In this document: piece after piece, positions 1 through 12,096 of the stretch
Layout: each line of letters begins with the position of its first letter
Numbering within the stretch: position 1 is the stretch's first letter
NCBI GenBank assembly: GCA_007922225.1
Contig: ML679989.1
Span: 21,183,534 to 21,247,533, forward strand
Direction: 5' to 3'
Source: Emydura subglobosa
Lineage: Eukaryota > Chordata > Testudines > Chelidae
DNA length: 64,000 nt
Made by a program: the position numbers and the translations under genes
The notes under the pieces: generated by a model
Database searches by the model: none
Told to the model about the DNA's origin: nothing
What the model saw: only the letters and a program-made list of their open reading frames with translations

Positions 1-426
1 GACACTAAGCTGGGGGGAGTGGTAGATACCCTGGAGGATAGGGATAGGATACAGAGTGACCTAAACAAACTGGAGGATTGGGCCAAAAGAAATCTAATGA
101 GGTTCAACAAGGACAAGTGCAGAGTCCTCCACTTAGGAAGGAAGAATCCCATGCACAGCTATAGACTGGGGACCGACGAGCTGGGCAGCAGCTCTGCAGA
201 AAAGGACCTGGGGGTAACGGTGGATAAAAAGCTGGATATGAGTCAGCAGTGTGCTCTGGTTGTCAAGAAGGCTAATGGAATATTGGGCTGCATTAGGAGG
301 GGCATTGCCAGCAGGTCACGGGAAGTGATTATTCCCCTCTATTCGGCATTGGTGAGGCCGCATTTAGAATACTGACTAGATGACCTCCTGAGGTCCCTTC
401 CAATTCTATGATTCTATGATTCTATG
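1..426 (+). mobile_element. CR1 LINE fragment A (RT C-terminus and 3' tail)
   Basis: The first 373 bases read as one open frame matching the C-terminal part of CR1 reverse transcriptase, also present in copies B and E (segments such as [18 protein letters not shown] and [13 protein letters not shown]). The frame stops right after the PHLEY segment. The sequence then jumps to the CR1 3' end (GACCTCCTGAGGTCCCTTCC) followed by three copies of ATTCTATG at 403-426, so about 400 bases of the family 3' region are deleted. The left part of the element lies outside the window. It is a dead copy. Confidence 0.93.
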
Positions 427-699
427 CTAAACCTACACTTACAGTCGCATAAAAATGAATTAATGGCTCTAGTCTATCCAGCCTAATTACCAGCTTTTGC
501 TTCTTGAAAGTTCTGGGCTTTCAGTTTCTGTTTCAGTTTCTCAGCAGACTAAAGTTACATCTGCAAAGAAAGACATAGGCTGGATAGGATTGTTGTTGTT
601 CTGTGCTTATGTGGTGGTGGAGCTGGGCCAAACAAGGCAGAGGAGTTAGACACTGTCTTAAAGACAGAAAGACAAAGGACAGAGGCAGAGTAGAAAGGA
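427..699. other. spacer between two CR1 copies
   Basis: No gene or recognisable repeat was seen. It separates two CR1 copies of the same orientation and may be remnant left flank of the hAT element that reappears after 3436. Confidence 0.4.
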
Positions 700-3436
700 A
701 CTGAGACTTGGTGGAGTAACTCACACAACTGGAGCACTGTCATGGATGCGTATAAACTGTTTAGGAAGGACAGGCAGGGGCGAAAGGGAGGAGGAGTTGC
801 ACTGTATGTAAGAGAGCAATCTGTTTGCTCTGAGCTCCAGTATGAAACTGGAAATAAGCCAGTTGAGAGTTTCTGGGTTAAGCTTAGAAGCAAGAACAAT
901 AAGGGAGACGTGGTGGGTGTCAATTATAGACCACCAGACCAGGAGGATGAGGTAGATGAGGCTTTCTTCAGTCAACTAGGGAAAGTTTCCAGTTCACAAG
1001 ACCTGATTCTCATGGGGGACTTCAATCACCCGGACATCTGCTGGAAGAGCAATACAGCAGAGCACAAACAATCCAGGAAGTTTTTGGAGAGTGTTGCAGA
1101 CAACTTCTTGGTGCAAGTGGTGGAGCAACCAACTAGGGGCCATACTTCTCTTGACCTGCTGCTCACAAACAGAGAAGATTTGGTAGGGGAAGTAGAAGTG
1201 GGTGGCAACCTAGGCAGCAGTGACCATGAGATGGTCCCGTTCAGGATCCTGACAAAAGGAAGAAAGGAGAACAGCAGGATACGGACCATGGAATTCAGAA
1301 AAGCAGACTTTGACTCCCTCAGGGAGCTGATGGGCAGGATCCCCTGGGAGGCTAATATGAGGGGAAAGGAATCCAAGAGAACTGGCTGTATTTTAAAGAA
1401 ACCTTATTGAGGGCACAGGAACAAACCATCCCGATGTGCAGAAAGAATAGCAAATATGGGAGGTGTCCAGCTTGGCTTAAGAAAGAAGTCTTTGGAGAAC
1501 TTAAACACAAAAAAGAAGCTTACAAAAAGTGGAAGCTTGGTCAGATGACTAGGGAGGATTATAAAAACACTGCTCGAATATGCAGGAATGAAATCAGGAA
1601 GGCCAAAGTTAGAGTTGCAGCTAGCAAGGGACGTGAAGGGGAACAAGAAGGGTTTCTACAGGTATGTTGCCAACAAGAGGAAGATTAGGGAAAGTGTGGA
1701 CCCCACACAGAATGGGGGAGGCAACCTAGCGACAGAGGATGTAGAGAAAGCTGAGGTACTCAATGCCTTTTTTGCCTCTGTCTTTACAGACAAGGTCAGC
1801 TCTCAGACTGCTGCACTGGGCGGCACAGTATGGGAAGGAGGTGAACATCCCGCAGTGCTCAAGGAACAGGTCCAAGACTATTTAGAAAGATTGGACATAC
1901 ACAAGTCCATGGGGCCAGATGCAATGCACCCAAGGGTGTTGAGGGAGTTGGCTGAGGTGATTTCAGAGCCATTGGCTATTATCTTTGAAAGCTCGTGGCA
2001 ACAGGGGGAGGTCTCTGATGACTGGAAAAAAGCAAATCTAGTGCCCATCTTTAAGAAAGGGAGGAAAGAGGAGCCGGGGAACTACAAACCGGTCCAGCCT
2101 TACCTCAATCCCTGGAAAAATCATGGAGCAGGTCCTCAAGAAATCCATTTTAAGGCACTTGGAAGAGAGGAAGGTGATCAGGAACAGTCAACATGGATTC
2201 ACCAAGGGAAAGTCATGCCTGGCCAACCTAATTGCTTTCTATGAAGAGGTGACTGGCTCTGTGGATGTGGGGAAAGCGGTGGACATGATATACCTTGACT
2301 TTAGCAAAGCTTTTGATACTGTCTCTCTCAGTATTCTTATCAGCAAGTTAAAGAAGTATGGGTTGGATGAATGGACTATAAAATGGATCGAGAACTGGCT
2401 AGAGCATAGGGCTCAACGAGTAGTGATCAATGGCTCCATGTCTAGCTGGCAGCTGGTCACAAGTGGAGTGCCCCAGGGGTCGGTCCTGGGTCCGGTTTTG
2501 TTCAACATCTTCATTAATGATCTGGAAGATGGGGTAGATTGCACCCTCAGCAAGTTTGCAGATGACACTAAGCTAGGGTGAGTGGTAGATACCCTGGAAG
2601 GTAGGGATAGGATACAGAGTGACCCAGACAAATTGGAGGATTGGGCCAAAAGAAATCTGATGAGGTTCAACAAGGACAAGTGCAGAGTCCTGCACTTAGG
2701 ACGGAAGAATCCGATGCACAGCTACAGACTGGGGACCGATGGGCTAGGCAGCAGTTTTGCAGAAAAGGACCTGGGAGTTACAATGGATAAAAAGCTGGAT
2801 ATGAGCCAGCAGTGTGCCCTGGTTGCCAAGAAGGCTAATGGCATATTGGGCTGCATTAGTCGGAGCATTGCCAGCAGATCGCGGGATGTGATTATTCCCC
2901 TCTATTCAGCAGCGGTGAGGCCACATTTGGAGTATTGTGTCCAGTTTTGGGCCCCCCACTACAAAAAGGATGTGGACAAGTTGGAGAGAGTCCAGCGGAG
3001 GGCAACAAAAATGCTTAGGGGGCTGGAGCACAAGACGTATGAGGAGAGGCTGAGGGAACTAGGCTTGTTTAGTCTGCAGAAGAGAAGAATGAGGGGGGAT
3101 TTGATAGTAGCCTTTAACTACCTGAAAGGGGGTTCCAGGGAGGATGGGGCTAGGCTGTTCTCGGTGGTGGCAGATGACAGAACAAGGAGCAACGGTCTCA
3201 AGTTGCAGTGGGGGGAGGTCTAGGCTGGACATTAGGAAAAAGTTTTTCACTAGGAGGGTGGTGAAGCACTGGAATGGGTTACCTAGGGAGGTGGTGGAAT
3301 CTCCATCTTTAGAGGTTTTTTAGCTGCGGCTTGACAAAGCCCTGGCTGGGATGATATAGCTGAGGTTAGTCCTGCTGTGAGCAGGGGGTTGGACTAGATG
3401 ACCTCCTGAGGTCCCTTCCAACTCTATGATTCTATG
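700..3436 (+). mobile_element. CR1 LINE copy B, 5'-truncated, 2.7 kb
   Basis: The longest CR1 copy in the window. It covers the endonuclease C-terminal part, the linker, the whole RT and the 3' UTR, ending in two octamers (ACTCTATG then ATTCTATG) at 3421-3436. The 5' UTR, ORF1 and start of the endonuclease are missing, the usual result of incomplete target-primed reverse transcription. The exact 5' edge is uncertain by about 40 bases. It ends flush against hAT-derived sequence at 3437, so it may have inserted into that transposon. Confidence 0.93.
742..3223 (+). pseudogene. CR1 endonuclease-reverse transcriptase, disrupted
   Basis: Remnant of the CR1 ORF2 polyprotein, which nicks target DNA and copies its own RNA there. 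Positions 742-1400 hold the APE-type endonuclease, with the GDFNHPDICW and GSSDHEMV motifs that carry catalytic residues. A frame change near 1400 leads to the linker (1407-1625), another near 1625 to the RT N-terminus (to about 2100), and a small deletion near 2100 to the RT core (2123-2581). The core keeps motif A ([11 protein letters not shown]), motif B ([11 protein letters not shown]) and the FADD catalytic motif. Codon 2579-2581 is TGA where copies A and E have GGA. The frame then continues to 3223, where a further shift removes the last 50 or so residues. With three or more frame breaks and one stop it cannot make an active protein. Confidence 0.92.
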
Positions 3437-3751
3437 AACAGTGGAGTGGACTGGAAAGAAAAAGGGAAGACATTATTCAGTACACACACAGCTTCCTGTA
3501 TTCCCCCACACTTTTGCTGCAGAAAAACTGTCGTGGCTTCTGGGCATAAGAGAGACTCTATCTGGGAATATTTTGAAGAAATTCCTTCCCTGGGTAAAAA
3601 GGGAAAATGTGTCAAATGTAAGCAGTGCAAGAAGGAGATGCAGGGCCTAGTTGCAAGAATGAAACATCATAATGAAAACTGCTTATTGGGAGAAAATGAT
3701 GTGGATGAAGATGTGGATATGTCTGAAGAACAATGTGGATCAACTGGTTAG
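3434..3751 (+). pseudogene. BED zinc-finger fragment of a hAT transposase
   Basis: An open frame of 105 codons. Residues about 35-80 look like a BED finger: the aromatic-rich start SIWEYFEEIP, then CKQC (C-x2-C), then HHNENC (H-x4-C). BED fingers bind DNA at the N-terminus of many hAT transposases and of host ZBED proteins derived from them. The acidic tail after the finger and the GTTAGTAA just past the frame, which could be a splice donor, fit the first coding exon of such a transposase. No catalytic domain follows. A host ZBED gene is less likely because the element end lies only 450 bases away. Confidence 0.65.
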
Positions 3752-4207
3752 TAACATAAATAATTCACTTTGCAGTTCATCGTTCTTCAAGACTCTCTCT
3801 ATGCAACTCAGGAGACTGCTGCAATTGCAAATGTGAAACGTTTATGTAACATTTAAGATTTAGTTTAATAAAATACAAGTGCTATTGTGTGTGTGTGTGA
3901 TTTAGTTCTTACCGTTCCTAATGCACTGCTGCTGCATCTGCAGCTTGACACAGGAAATGAGTATTATGTACTATTTCCTAACTTGCTTTTTATTAATTTA
4001 TCTAAAAAATTACACAGTGTACCCTCCTAGATGTTGTAAAATGCTGTACTGAGCTGTAAATTAACATGTTTTAGTGATCAGATTTGCACCATTGTTTAAG
4101 AAATTTGTGAAGAAGCATCAGTGGGAAACTTGATTTAAATCAATGATTTTTCTCTTGGTGATTTAAATCATGTTTTAAATTGTCATGATTTAAATCAATT
4201 CACCCTG
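3437..4207 (+). mobile_element. internally deleted hAT DNA transposon, right half
   Basis: A BED-finger coding segment at the left and an AT-rich terminal region at the right (4126-4207), where GATTTAAATCA palindromes recur and the sequence ends in CACCCTG, a typical hAT end. The transposase body and the left terminal repeat are missing, the left side being replaced by CR1 copy B. Because the left end is lost, no 8-bp target duplication could be tested. A short TG run lies at 3886-3899. Confidence 0.6.
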
Positions 4208-4732
4208 GTCAGGAGGGAGAGAGACATGCGTCTTTGCACAAGAGAGGTGGAGGCTGAGGAGTCGGGAGCCTAGAGTGGGAGCCTTTGCTGGACTGCAAGG
4301 GGGGAATACAGGTGCACTTGCCCTGAACTGTGACAGCATATTCACTCAAAGTCCAGAGCTGGCCTTATCTGCCAGGCAGCTGACTGGCATAGAGGTGAGC
4401 CTTAAACCCAGGACCTCAGCCATTTAATAATGTATATGCTGTAGTCACCACTGGGAAGCAAACAGGAAGTGAGTGAGTGCATTTATTTGGAAACAGTGTA
4501 ATTATGTTCTGTGGCTCATAGTATCTAACAGGTGAGCTGCTGCATTCTGGCTGTCTGTAGCTTCCAAGTGGTCTTCAAGTGTAGGCCCCATACAATAGGT
4601 TCAGTAGTGCAGTATAGAAGTTGCCACAAAGGCATAGATAGATAAGGTGTGTATGCAAATAAAGAGATGACACATGCTTTGGTTACTGACATCAAGTGAT
4701 AGGGGCTCATTATATTGGGTACTGGTATCTCT
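4208..4732. other. no gene seen
   Basis: Unique-looking DNA with no recognisable coding, RNA or repeat signal. Confidence 0.4.
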
Positions 4733-4946
4733 GGGTACGTCTACACTGCAGTTAGACAGCCGTGGCTGGCCAACGTCAGCTGACTTGGCCTCACGGAACT
4801 CGGGGCTGTTTCACCGCAGTGCAGACTTCCAGGGTTCCTAGAGCCCAAGCCCAGACGTGTACACTGCAGTTAATTGTCCCGCAGCCTGAGCCCAAGTGAC
4901 TGGCTCTGGCCAGCCGCAGGTTTTTCATTGCTGTGCAGGCACACCT
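4733..4946. mobile_element. fold-back DNA transposon (GTCTACAC type), decayed
   Basis: Starts GGGTACGTCTACACTGCAG and ends in the approximate complement (CTGTGCAGGCACACC). The interior has paired halves: CTGGCCAACGTCAGCTGACT on the left and the reverse-complementary pattern near 4890-4920. It is a shorter relative of the copy at 36962-37247. No coding capacity. No target duplication could be established. Confidence 0.7.
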
Positions 4947-6280
4947 TTATCTAGCCCGGAGCTTTGGCACCAGCCTGGAGCAGCCAAATGAAGATTTACA
5001 CCTTTGTTTGAAAATCTCTCCTGAGCAAAATTAATCTACTCCCTGCTCTTTCTGTGGTGGACTGAGTTGCATTGGAGAAGCCGTTAAATTCAGTGTGATA
5101 CAATCTCCCATGTTGGGACAAACATTCTTTAGAGATGTGGGTGGCAAGGGCACTTCAGATGGGATTGGATGCATGTTTAGGTTGGGCTAATCTCCAGATT
5201 AAACAGTGTGTCTGTTTGTTGCACACCTGTTTATTTGGATGCTGTGGCAACTCTCATAAGGTGACCAGTGAAATGGAAGCGCTTGGCCTTGCATGCTTTT
5301 CCTACACTTGTTTCTCACACAGCTGTTCTGAATTCAAAGTGCTAGGTACATAGCATACCTACAATCAAATCAGAGGCGCGGAGGAACAGAAATTGTATTC
5401 CTGTGTTACAGCTTCTGGGGAATCCACCGACAGGAATGGCTGTTGGCACTCCTGCTATAGTTTGATTAATTGGACTCAGCATTACAGTTTGCGGTGTATT
5501 TTTCACACTGGAGTAAACTGGGAAAAGCTATGTACACTCAAAGCAATTTGCTCAGCCAGTCATTTTCAGTATTTTCTTTGCTGCCATTTCAGATATTTGT
5601 GCTTGGAGGAGAGTCTCCTCTCCCCATTTTGTTTTTTCGAGTCCTCCACCCTCTTCCTGTCTGTATCAGATTCGGACTTCCTGTCTTCACCCACAAACTC
5701 AGATCCATCTCCCATTACCATTTTCATTGCTTACATTTCTTGATGCCACCAATGAATCCTACCTCAGGGTCCATGAATGTAAACTCACATAAGCCAGCCC
5801 ATCATTATTAATGAAGAGATGCTCCTAGATGCCTCCTGTTGTATTGGGGTTGTCTGCCATGTTGGGGTTGTCTGCTATTAATCCTGCTTGTGAGGGACTC
5901 TGGGCTCATTAGGACCATGCCTATCAGAAATACCTCAGTTCCTCTGGATTCTGCACTGAAGTCATGATCTTTCTGCAAAAATTAGAACTGGAAATTGTTT
6001 TACTATGGAATCTAATCCATTTCCTTCCCTTTGTCTGAGTTTTTCCTGCAATACATGGCCTGGTGCTATTCCAGTCTCATTTCGAATAATCCAAGCAAAA
6101 GCACTTACGCTATTTCCCTTGGGGATGAACCCACATAATAAACCTCACTCTTTACGGTTTACCCAGATAGTCAGCCTACATATTCATGCTTTCTTAATTT
6201 CATCCCAATCACTCCTAGTTACCAATAGAGCCCTGTATATCACCTTACACAGATCTTCTTCCTCCCTTCATATCTCCACT
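4947..6280. other. no gene seen
   Basis: Several short open frames (for example 5393-5811 and 6005-6340) show no conserved pattern and read as chance. No repeat was assigned. Confidence 0.4.
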
Positions 6281-6560
6281 TCCCGCAGACCTTCTTTAAC
6301 CATTTTGTACACATTTATCCTCTTTAATCTTCCCTTATAATTCAGTACATCCAGCCCTCTGGTCATTGCTGCAGGAGGTATTTGCTCAAGTCCTTCAAAT
6401 GTGTCAATGTCTTGCTGAACTGAATGCAATGTTCCAGGTGTAGATGCACCATAACTAAAATAGAAAAGGGACTGTTACCTTCCTGCTCCATGAAATGATG
6501 TCTGCACATGCAGGCCAAAATCGCATGGCTGTTTTTATTGGATTATCTAAATTGTGGTGA
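6281..6560 (-). mobile_element. possible ancient CR1-like LINE fragment
   Basis: On the minus strand the stretch resembles the region of CR1-like elements around the end of RT. Plus-strand phrases such as CAATGTTCCAGGTGTAGATG and GGGACTGTTACCTTCCTGCT are in the order expected for an old family. No open frame remains. The call rests on recognition of wording only. Confidence 0.35.
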
Positions 6561-9500
6561 ACTGTGTGCATCACCTCAGGTCTCTTTGTACATAACTGCT
6601 TTCTCATTTACTCTCACCCAGTGAAATCTGTGTAGTATTTTTCTCTAGATACGTAGCTATCCTGCTGTAAGAGCCTAGTAGAGACATGGCCCAGGTAGTT
6701 TTTACCACAAAGTAGCAAGGCGAGGTCAGGACTGTATCCCCTGCCCAGGGTTCACCTTGCCTGTACCTAGGATACATGGCACTAAAACTGCCTGTGCCAT
6801 AGGCCCTTAAGATGAGATGTGATGTACACACACTTAGATGAGAAGCAGCTCATCCAATCTCATGCTTCTCTCAGACGTGCCTCTGGCTGAATTTGCCTAA
6901 GCAGGTGGGCTACAGTCCCCGGCTGAGGATTTGGCGTGGGCTGAAAGCATGTGTGACTTAATTGAGAGCTGGGCATACAAGGACAATCCATTTTATTTAA
7001 ACTAAACTATTAAGACTTTATTGGACCTTATTTTCCAGGCTGCCTACCTGTACAGGGAGAACATTGTCTGTCTCTGACTCGGATACACTGGTGTCTTCTG
7101 TGGAGTATCTAAAATGGTGATTAAATATAAACCACAGGGAGGAGGAACTTTTCTTTGACTCCTCAGTCAGTATGAGATGTGCTTCCTTGGTGCCCTGGAC
7201 TGTGGCACTTATACAGGGAGGGTAGTGTGCCTGGTGTTTTTCAGATTGGAATTCTCCACTCAGAACTTATTGTCAAGATGGACATTTCTTTCCTGACTAT
7301 GGTTTGGGTCAATCAGCTGCCATGGTGGCATCTTTAAAAGAGAACTGTAAAACGGGAAAAAAGTGCTTTTGGCTTTTACTGACCTGATCTGATATTGGGA
7401 TAAAAATGTCTTCATAAAGTTCTAGACCATAAACACACCCTCTCCCCGCCGCTTGTTAATTAGAAATCGGGTGCTGATGGTCTTCCCCACTTTTCTCGAT
7501 GCTGTCTTTAAAATGGTGATGATGGGCCCCCACCACAGCCTTATTGCTTACTATAAACATTTGTGTTGAAACTGGGTAAGTATTGCTCCTATCTATGAAA
7601 CAATGCTAATTTGCTCCATTTTAAATAAATAGTTAGCAATTACTGTAGGACTGGGAGAGTCTCTAGCCTTTATTATGCATACAAATGCTGAACAGAACTT
7701 CCTTTGTCACAAATTGTATCTGCAGAACATTAAAATGGCTGTTTCTTGCTGCTTTAGGCCCCAATCCTGCAAAGAATTATGCATATGCATGACTTAAACT
7801 ATGTGGAATGTTGCCAACTAAGAGCTTTCCAAAATCTCCAAAAGAGACTATTTGTCACACTCTTCCCAGGACCTGAAATAATTTTTTTCATAGCAAATCT
7901 TCAAAAAAAATTTCAGGTAACATGATGTTCCCTGAGCCTAGGCCAGCTGGTTTGTACAGTTTTCACCAACAATCTGAATAAGATCCTTAGAGGCCATCAC
8001 TGTCTGACAAATTTGAATGACCCAAAATGCTTTTCAAAACCCTGTCTGGAAAAATCATTTCCGGACACATGGGAGTGTATAGTGTAGAGGGGTCTTCATG
8101 GGTCTGGCATTAACAGAGGAAAAAATACTGGCCTCTTCTGAGCTAATGTCTTAGAGACCATAATGCTCTTTTTCAGAAGACGACCTTTTAAAGGACAGCT
8201 GTTTCCTGGCACCCCGTTATATGTTGAGCAAACTGTGAATTTTAAAATAAAAAAAAGATTCAAGTCACAATGCAAACCTATTCACCTCAGTGTTTAAATT
8301 GTCTTTCAGTCCTAGTCAGAAGAACCAAGTAACGGAGCTGAACTGTTGACTAAAGAGGCATTTGACATCTCTTCTTTCACTAACCTCCTTTTCTTCCGAG
8401 TTACAATGTTTGCGTTAAAAATCACCTTTGTCTCTGGAGGTATGCTGGTTATTGATGGATGGCTGTCTTTGCTCATCAGCACTGACATGACAAAAGTATT
8501 GAGGGGAAGGTCTCTTCCTGCCAAAGGTCTGGTGACAAAACTCCTTCATTTGTCCTTGTTCCATGTGTGTGGCAATTGCCTCTGTTACTAATGAGCTATT
8601 TGCATTTTTGAAGTTCTTTTCTATTCATCATAAAGTATAATGTAAATTCAGGGAAAACAAATCTGGAGGCTCAAACTAGATCAACACTTACTGCTTAGAA
8701 ATCCTTCTGCAATTGCTGTACTTTTTTCTGATCTTTTAAAAAACATTCTCCCCATAATCTGCCTCCAATCTGTAAAAGGTGTAAAATACAAGATGGAACA
8801 GTGTGTTTAGCATAAGTAATTAATATCCTGGGACTGACACAGCTACAACAACATCTGTGTGAACCTTATGATGATAATGCTGACAAAAGCACTATCTATA
8901 GTCACCATTACATGCAGTGAAGGAATAATTTTCAGAGTAACTGGTACCAGGTAATTTCCTCCTCCCAGCCGTTATAAATGTGTTTTGTTTTCACCATCAT
9001 TATCATTAGTGTAGTAGTCAGGAGAAGGTGTGTTTCTTCTTCTGAATGCATCATTGCTGATGAAGAAACAGGCTAATGTCTGTACCGTTAGACAACTTTT
9101 TTCCCTCAGCAGGTGTGTTTGGTTTTTTTTTCCCCCCCCCATGCCTTATCCAAGTAACCTCTGGCTACCTGAGGGTTATATAGATCACGACTTCCCAGAA
9201 CTTTACTCATGCTCCAGTTACATTAAATGAAATCTAAGTTGCTTGAATGCTTCATGGCTCTTTAAAACGGCCCTGCTGTTTAAGAATTTTCTTTTGTGCT
9301 GGAGGTTTAGAGGGATGCCACCATTTGCATAATACAGTTGCAATTTATCTCAGTTAATGATTATTTGCCGCTGCTAACTCCATCTGGCAAGGAAGGAGAA
9401 GCAACCAGTATAATAACGTGTGGTCATGGTGATCTCTTGGAAGCACTTGGCAGTTTGCTGAGGACTCAAAAAGTTTGTACATTTCCTAGGTTTTTGGTTT

Positions 9501-11520
9501 CATTTCAGCTGTCTTTCTATTCTCCCTCCCCTTGTTAACATGATCTTGAGAGGGCCCTGTTATTGTCAGGGTAAGCTCATACTTTCTCTAGCATCATTGC
9601 CATTGTTTCCATTCACTAAGGAATGTTTATAAGAACTGCACCAAGCTGCTGTCTGGGCAAACCGTATCTTGAAATAGCTGGTAATTACATTACATGCTGA
9701 TTCCACTGGTGAAATTAAATCTCCAGATCTCTGGGATTCCTACTGCTTCCTTTTTGTTTGGGTACCCCAGTAACAGCCTTGAATTTATTTACTTGCTGTA
9801 GAATTGACCTTAGTCATGTTCAGTTTTTAGATGTTATTAGGTGGTAAATTAACAAAATAAGGCTGCGCTGAATCAAATGAAAGGGCCTGCATGCCTGCAT
9901 TGGCGTTCGCTCTGATTACACAATACATATAGTTCACTGACATTATGGACTCCGTGACGCAGATAAGGACGAAGGGTAACATTTTCAAAAGTGCCTTAGT
10001 GATTTGCGAGCCTAAATATCTTAAGTGCCTACTTTGCTTTTGAAAATGGGACTTTGGCTCATTTGAGAATTTTACCTTTGAACGATGAATTCTCTCTCAT
10101 CACCCTTCAAACCACATTTGTACATCATAGTAAAGAAATACAGACTACATAAAAATAGTCACACATGATAAGGCTATAAATAATAGAAGTAAGATAAATG
10201 ATCTAACCTAAACTACTTAATATTGCCATAATTGTCTAATCAAAATCTCACATATGCCACTATTAATAAAATACATTGAGTTCATGTGTTATCATCCATA
10301 ATCTGCCTGACAGTTCACTGGATTGCTGAACTTCAGTCAATGCACATATAATTACTTCAAAATTGGAAAGATAACAAAAAAGGCCATGTGTAATATGCAA
10401 TGTACAAGTGTTACATTAAAACTAGAAATGTAAGTTATTTGTGTAAATAATTTTATTATACAATCATCGTGATTACACAAATTAAATTTCTAGTCAACAC
10501 CTAGAACTGATCACAGTAACGGAGCTGAGCATTTAATAGTTCTTTTCATCCAAAGCACAAACCCAACCTAACCTCCGGTACCTGCTAGTGATAGAAATAT
10601 CCCCCTCACCCTTCGGTGTGTTGGTCCAGGTTAAGAAAAAGAACAAATGTGTCTTTGCATCACACACTAAAACTGGTCAAAATTGGGCTTTGGCAAATTT
10701 CCAGAAGGAGGTAATTTGAGGATGTGTAGGGTGAGGAGTGCTATCCACCCTGAGAAGACCAACTCTGGAGAAACACGTCAAGAGCATTGAGCCTGTGGTA
10801 GAGCACAGTGAGAGAGGTAGTCTCTGAGAGAGTCAGGTTCTAGGCTTTTTAGGGCTTTGTAGGTGATAGCCAACACCTGGAATTTCACCCAGTGCTGGAA
10901 TTAGAACCAGGCGTAAGCATTGAGCATAGGTAGTGCTGTCTCCCTGGCCCACTTAAAAGTTGATATGTGTGTGTGTGTGTGTGGGGGGGGGTGCATTCTG
11001 TAAGTCGGTGCAATAGAAATTATGGTGATGATAGCTGAACATTATACGTCGTCTTCAAGGGTAGCGGTAGGCAGAGTGCTTTCTTTCAGAGAAATGTGGA
11101 GGGTAAGAAGTAAAGTGTAAACACATATACATATCAATGGCGTAGGGGAGAGTAAAACAGTAACGTTCTGACTGCAAAATCCAGACAGTGACAGTAAGAT
11201 CATCCACAATGAACATTGTTTCTCACAAGCTGTCTTCCTGTACCTGCCTCTCCGAAGCCTTGATGATGAAAAACAATGCATGTTGTTATACTCTTAGAGC
11301 TGAACCATGACAGTGAGGAGAAACTGGAAATGTCCTTTTGTATAGTAGCTGCAATATTGCCAGCATTAGGGAAGTTGTAGACAGACTGCAAAGTTCATCC
11401 AGCGCCTCTTCCCTAAACTTTTGCACCCATTGTGAACCAGCACATGCATCAGCGTACCCTCCCGTTTGTTACAGTGGACCATTCTTCAGTTATCAGCAGG
11501 ATCCTGGAAAGGGGTATGTA
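6561..11520. other. long stretch without genes
   Basis: Nearly 5 kb with no supported gene. Open frames are at most 82 codons and show no domain. It contains a T9C9 run at 9123-9140 and a TG microsatellite at 10965-10991. 10738-10930 has the flavour of an old dispersed repeat but could not be assigned. Confidence 0.45.
10965..10991. repeat. (TG)n microsatellite followed by a G run
   Basis: About nine TG units followed by nine G. A simple repeat, likely polymorphic and prone to slippage. Confidence 0.95.
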
Positions 11521-12021
11521 GAATCATAGAGTTGGAAGGGACCTCAGGAGGTATCTAGTCCAACCCTCTGCTCAAAGCAGGACTAACCTCAGCTAAATAA
11601 TCCCAGCGAGGGTTTTGTCAAGCTGCAGCTTAAAAACCTCTAAAGATGTAGATTCAACCACCTCCCTAGGTAACCCATTCCAGTGCATCACCACCCTCCT
11701 AGTGAAAAACGTTTTCCTAATGTCCAACCTAGACCACTCCCCTGCAATTTGAGACCGTTGCTGGGTTCTGTCAACTGCCACCACTGAGAACAGCCTAGCT
11801 CCATCCTCCCTGGAACCCCCTTTCAGGTAGTTAAAGGCTGCTATCAAATCTCCCCTCATTCTTCTCTTCTGCAGACTAAACAAGCCTAGTTCCCTCAGCC
11901 TCTCCTCATACGTCTTGTGCTCCAGCCCCCTAATCATTTTTGTTGCCCTCTGCTGGACTCTCTCCAACTTGTTCACATCCTTCCTGTAGTGGGGGGCCCA
12001 AAACTGGACACAATACTCCAA
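11521..12021 (-). mobile_element. CR1 LINE fragment C (3' end)
   Basis: On the minus strand this is the last 500 bases of a CR1: the RT C-terminal region, the 3' UTR and one octamer tail at 11521. It stops at 12021 exactly where an LTR begins (12022). No CR1 sequence resumes on the far side of that LTR, so the junction is either a random 5' truncation or the product of a later deletion. Confidence 0.92.
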
Positions 12022-12096
12022 TGTGACCTTGGGGTAGCCACCTGAAAATGCCAAGGTCAGGACAGGCTGTAAAAGGAGAGCAGATTCTTCCAGCAC
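11593..12096 (-). pseudogene. chimeric open frame: LTR-derived start plus CR1 RT C-terminus
   Basis: A 167-codon open frame on the minus strand. The first 28 or so residues come from LTR sequence (to 12022). The rest is the CR1 RT C-terminal region, uninterrupted from [15 protein letters not shown] to the family end LDKTLAGII. The CR1 part has no stops, so this copy may be young. It lacks the RT palm and cannot be a polymerase. The start codon lies in the LTR by chance, and nothing shows the frame is expressed. Confidence 0.6.

Noticed and set aside
10738..10930. Possible old LINE-like fragment
   Set aside because: Wording seemed familiar (GGGCTTTGTAGGTGATAGCC) but no second copy in the window and no coding support, so it was not assigned.
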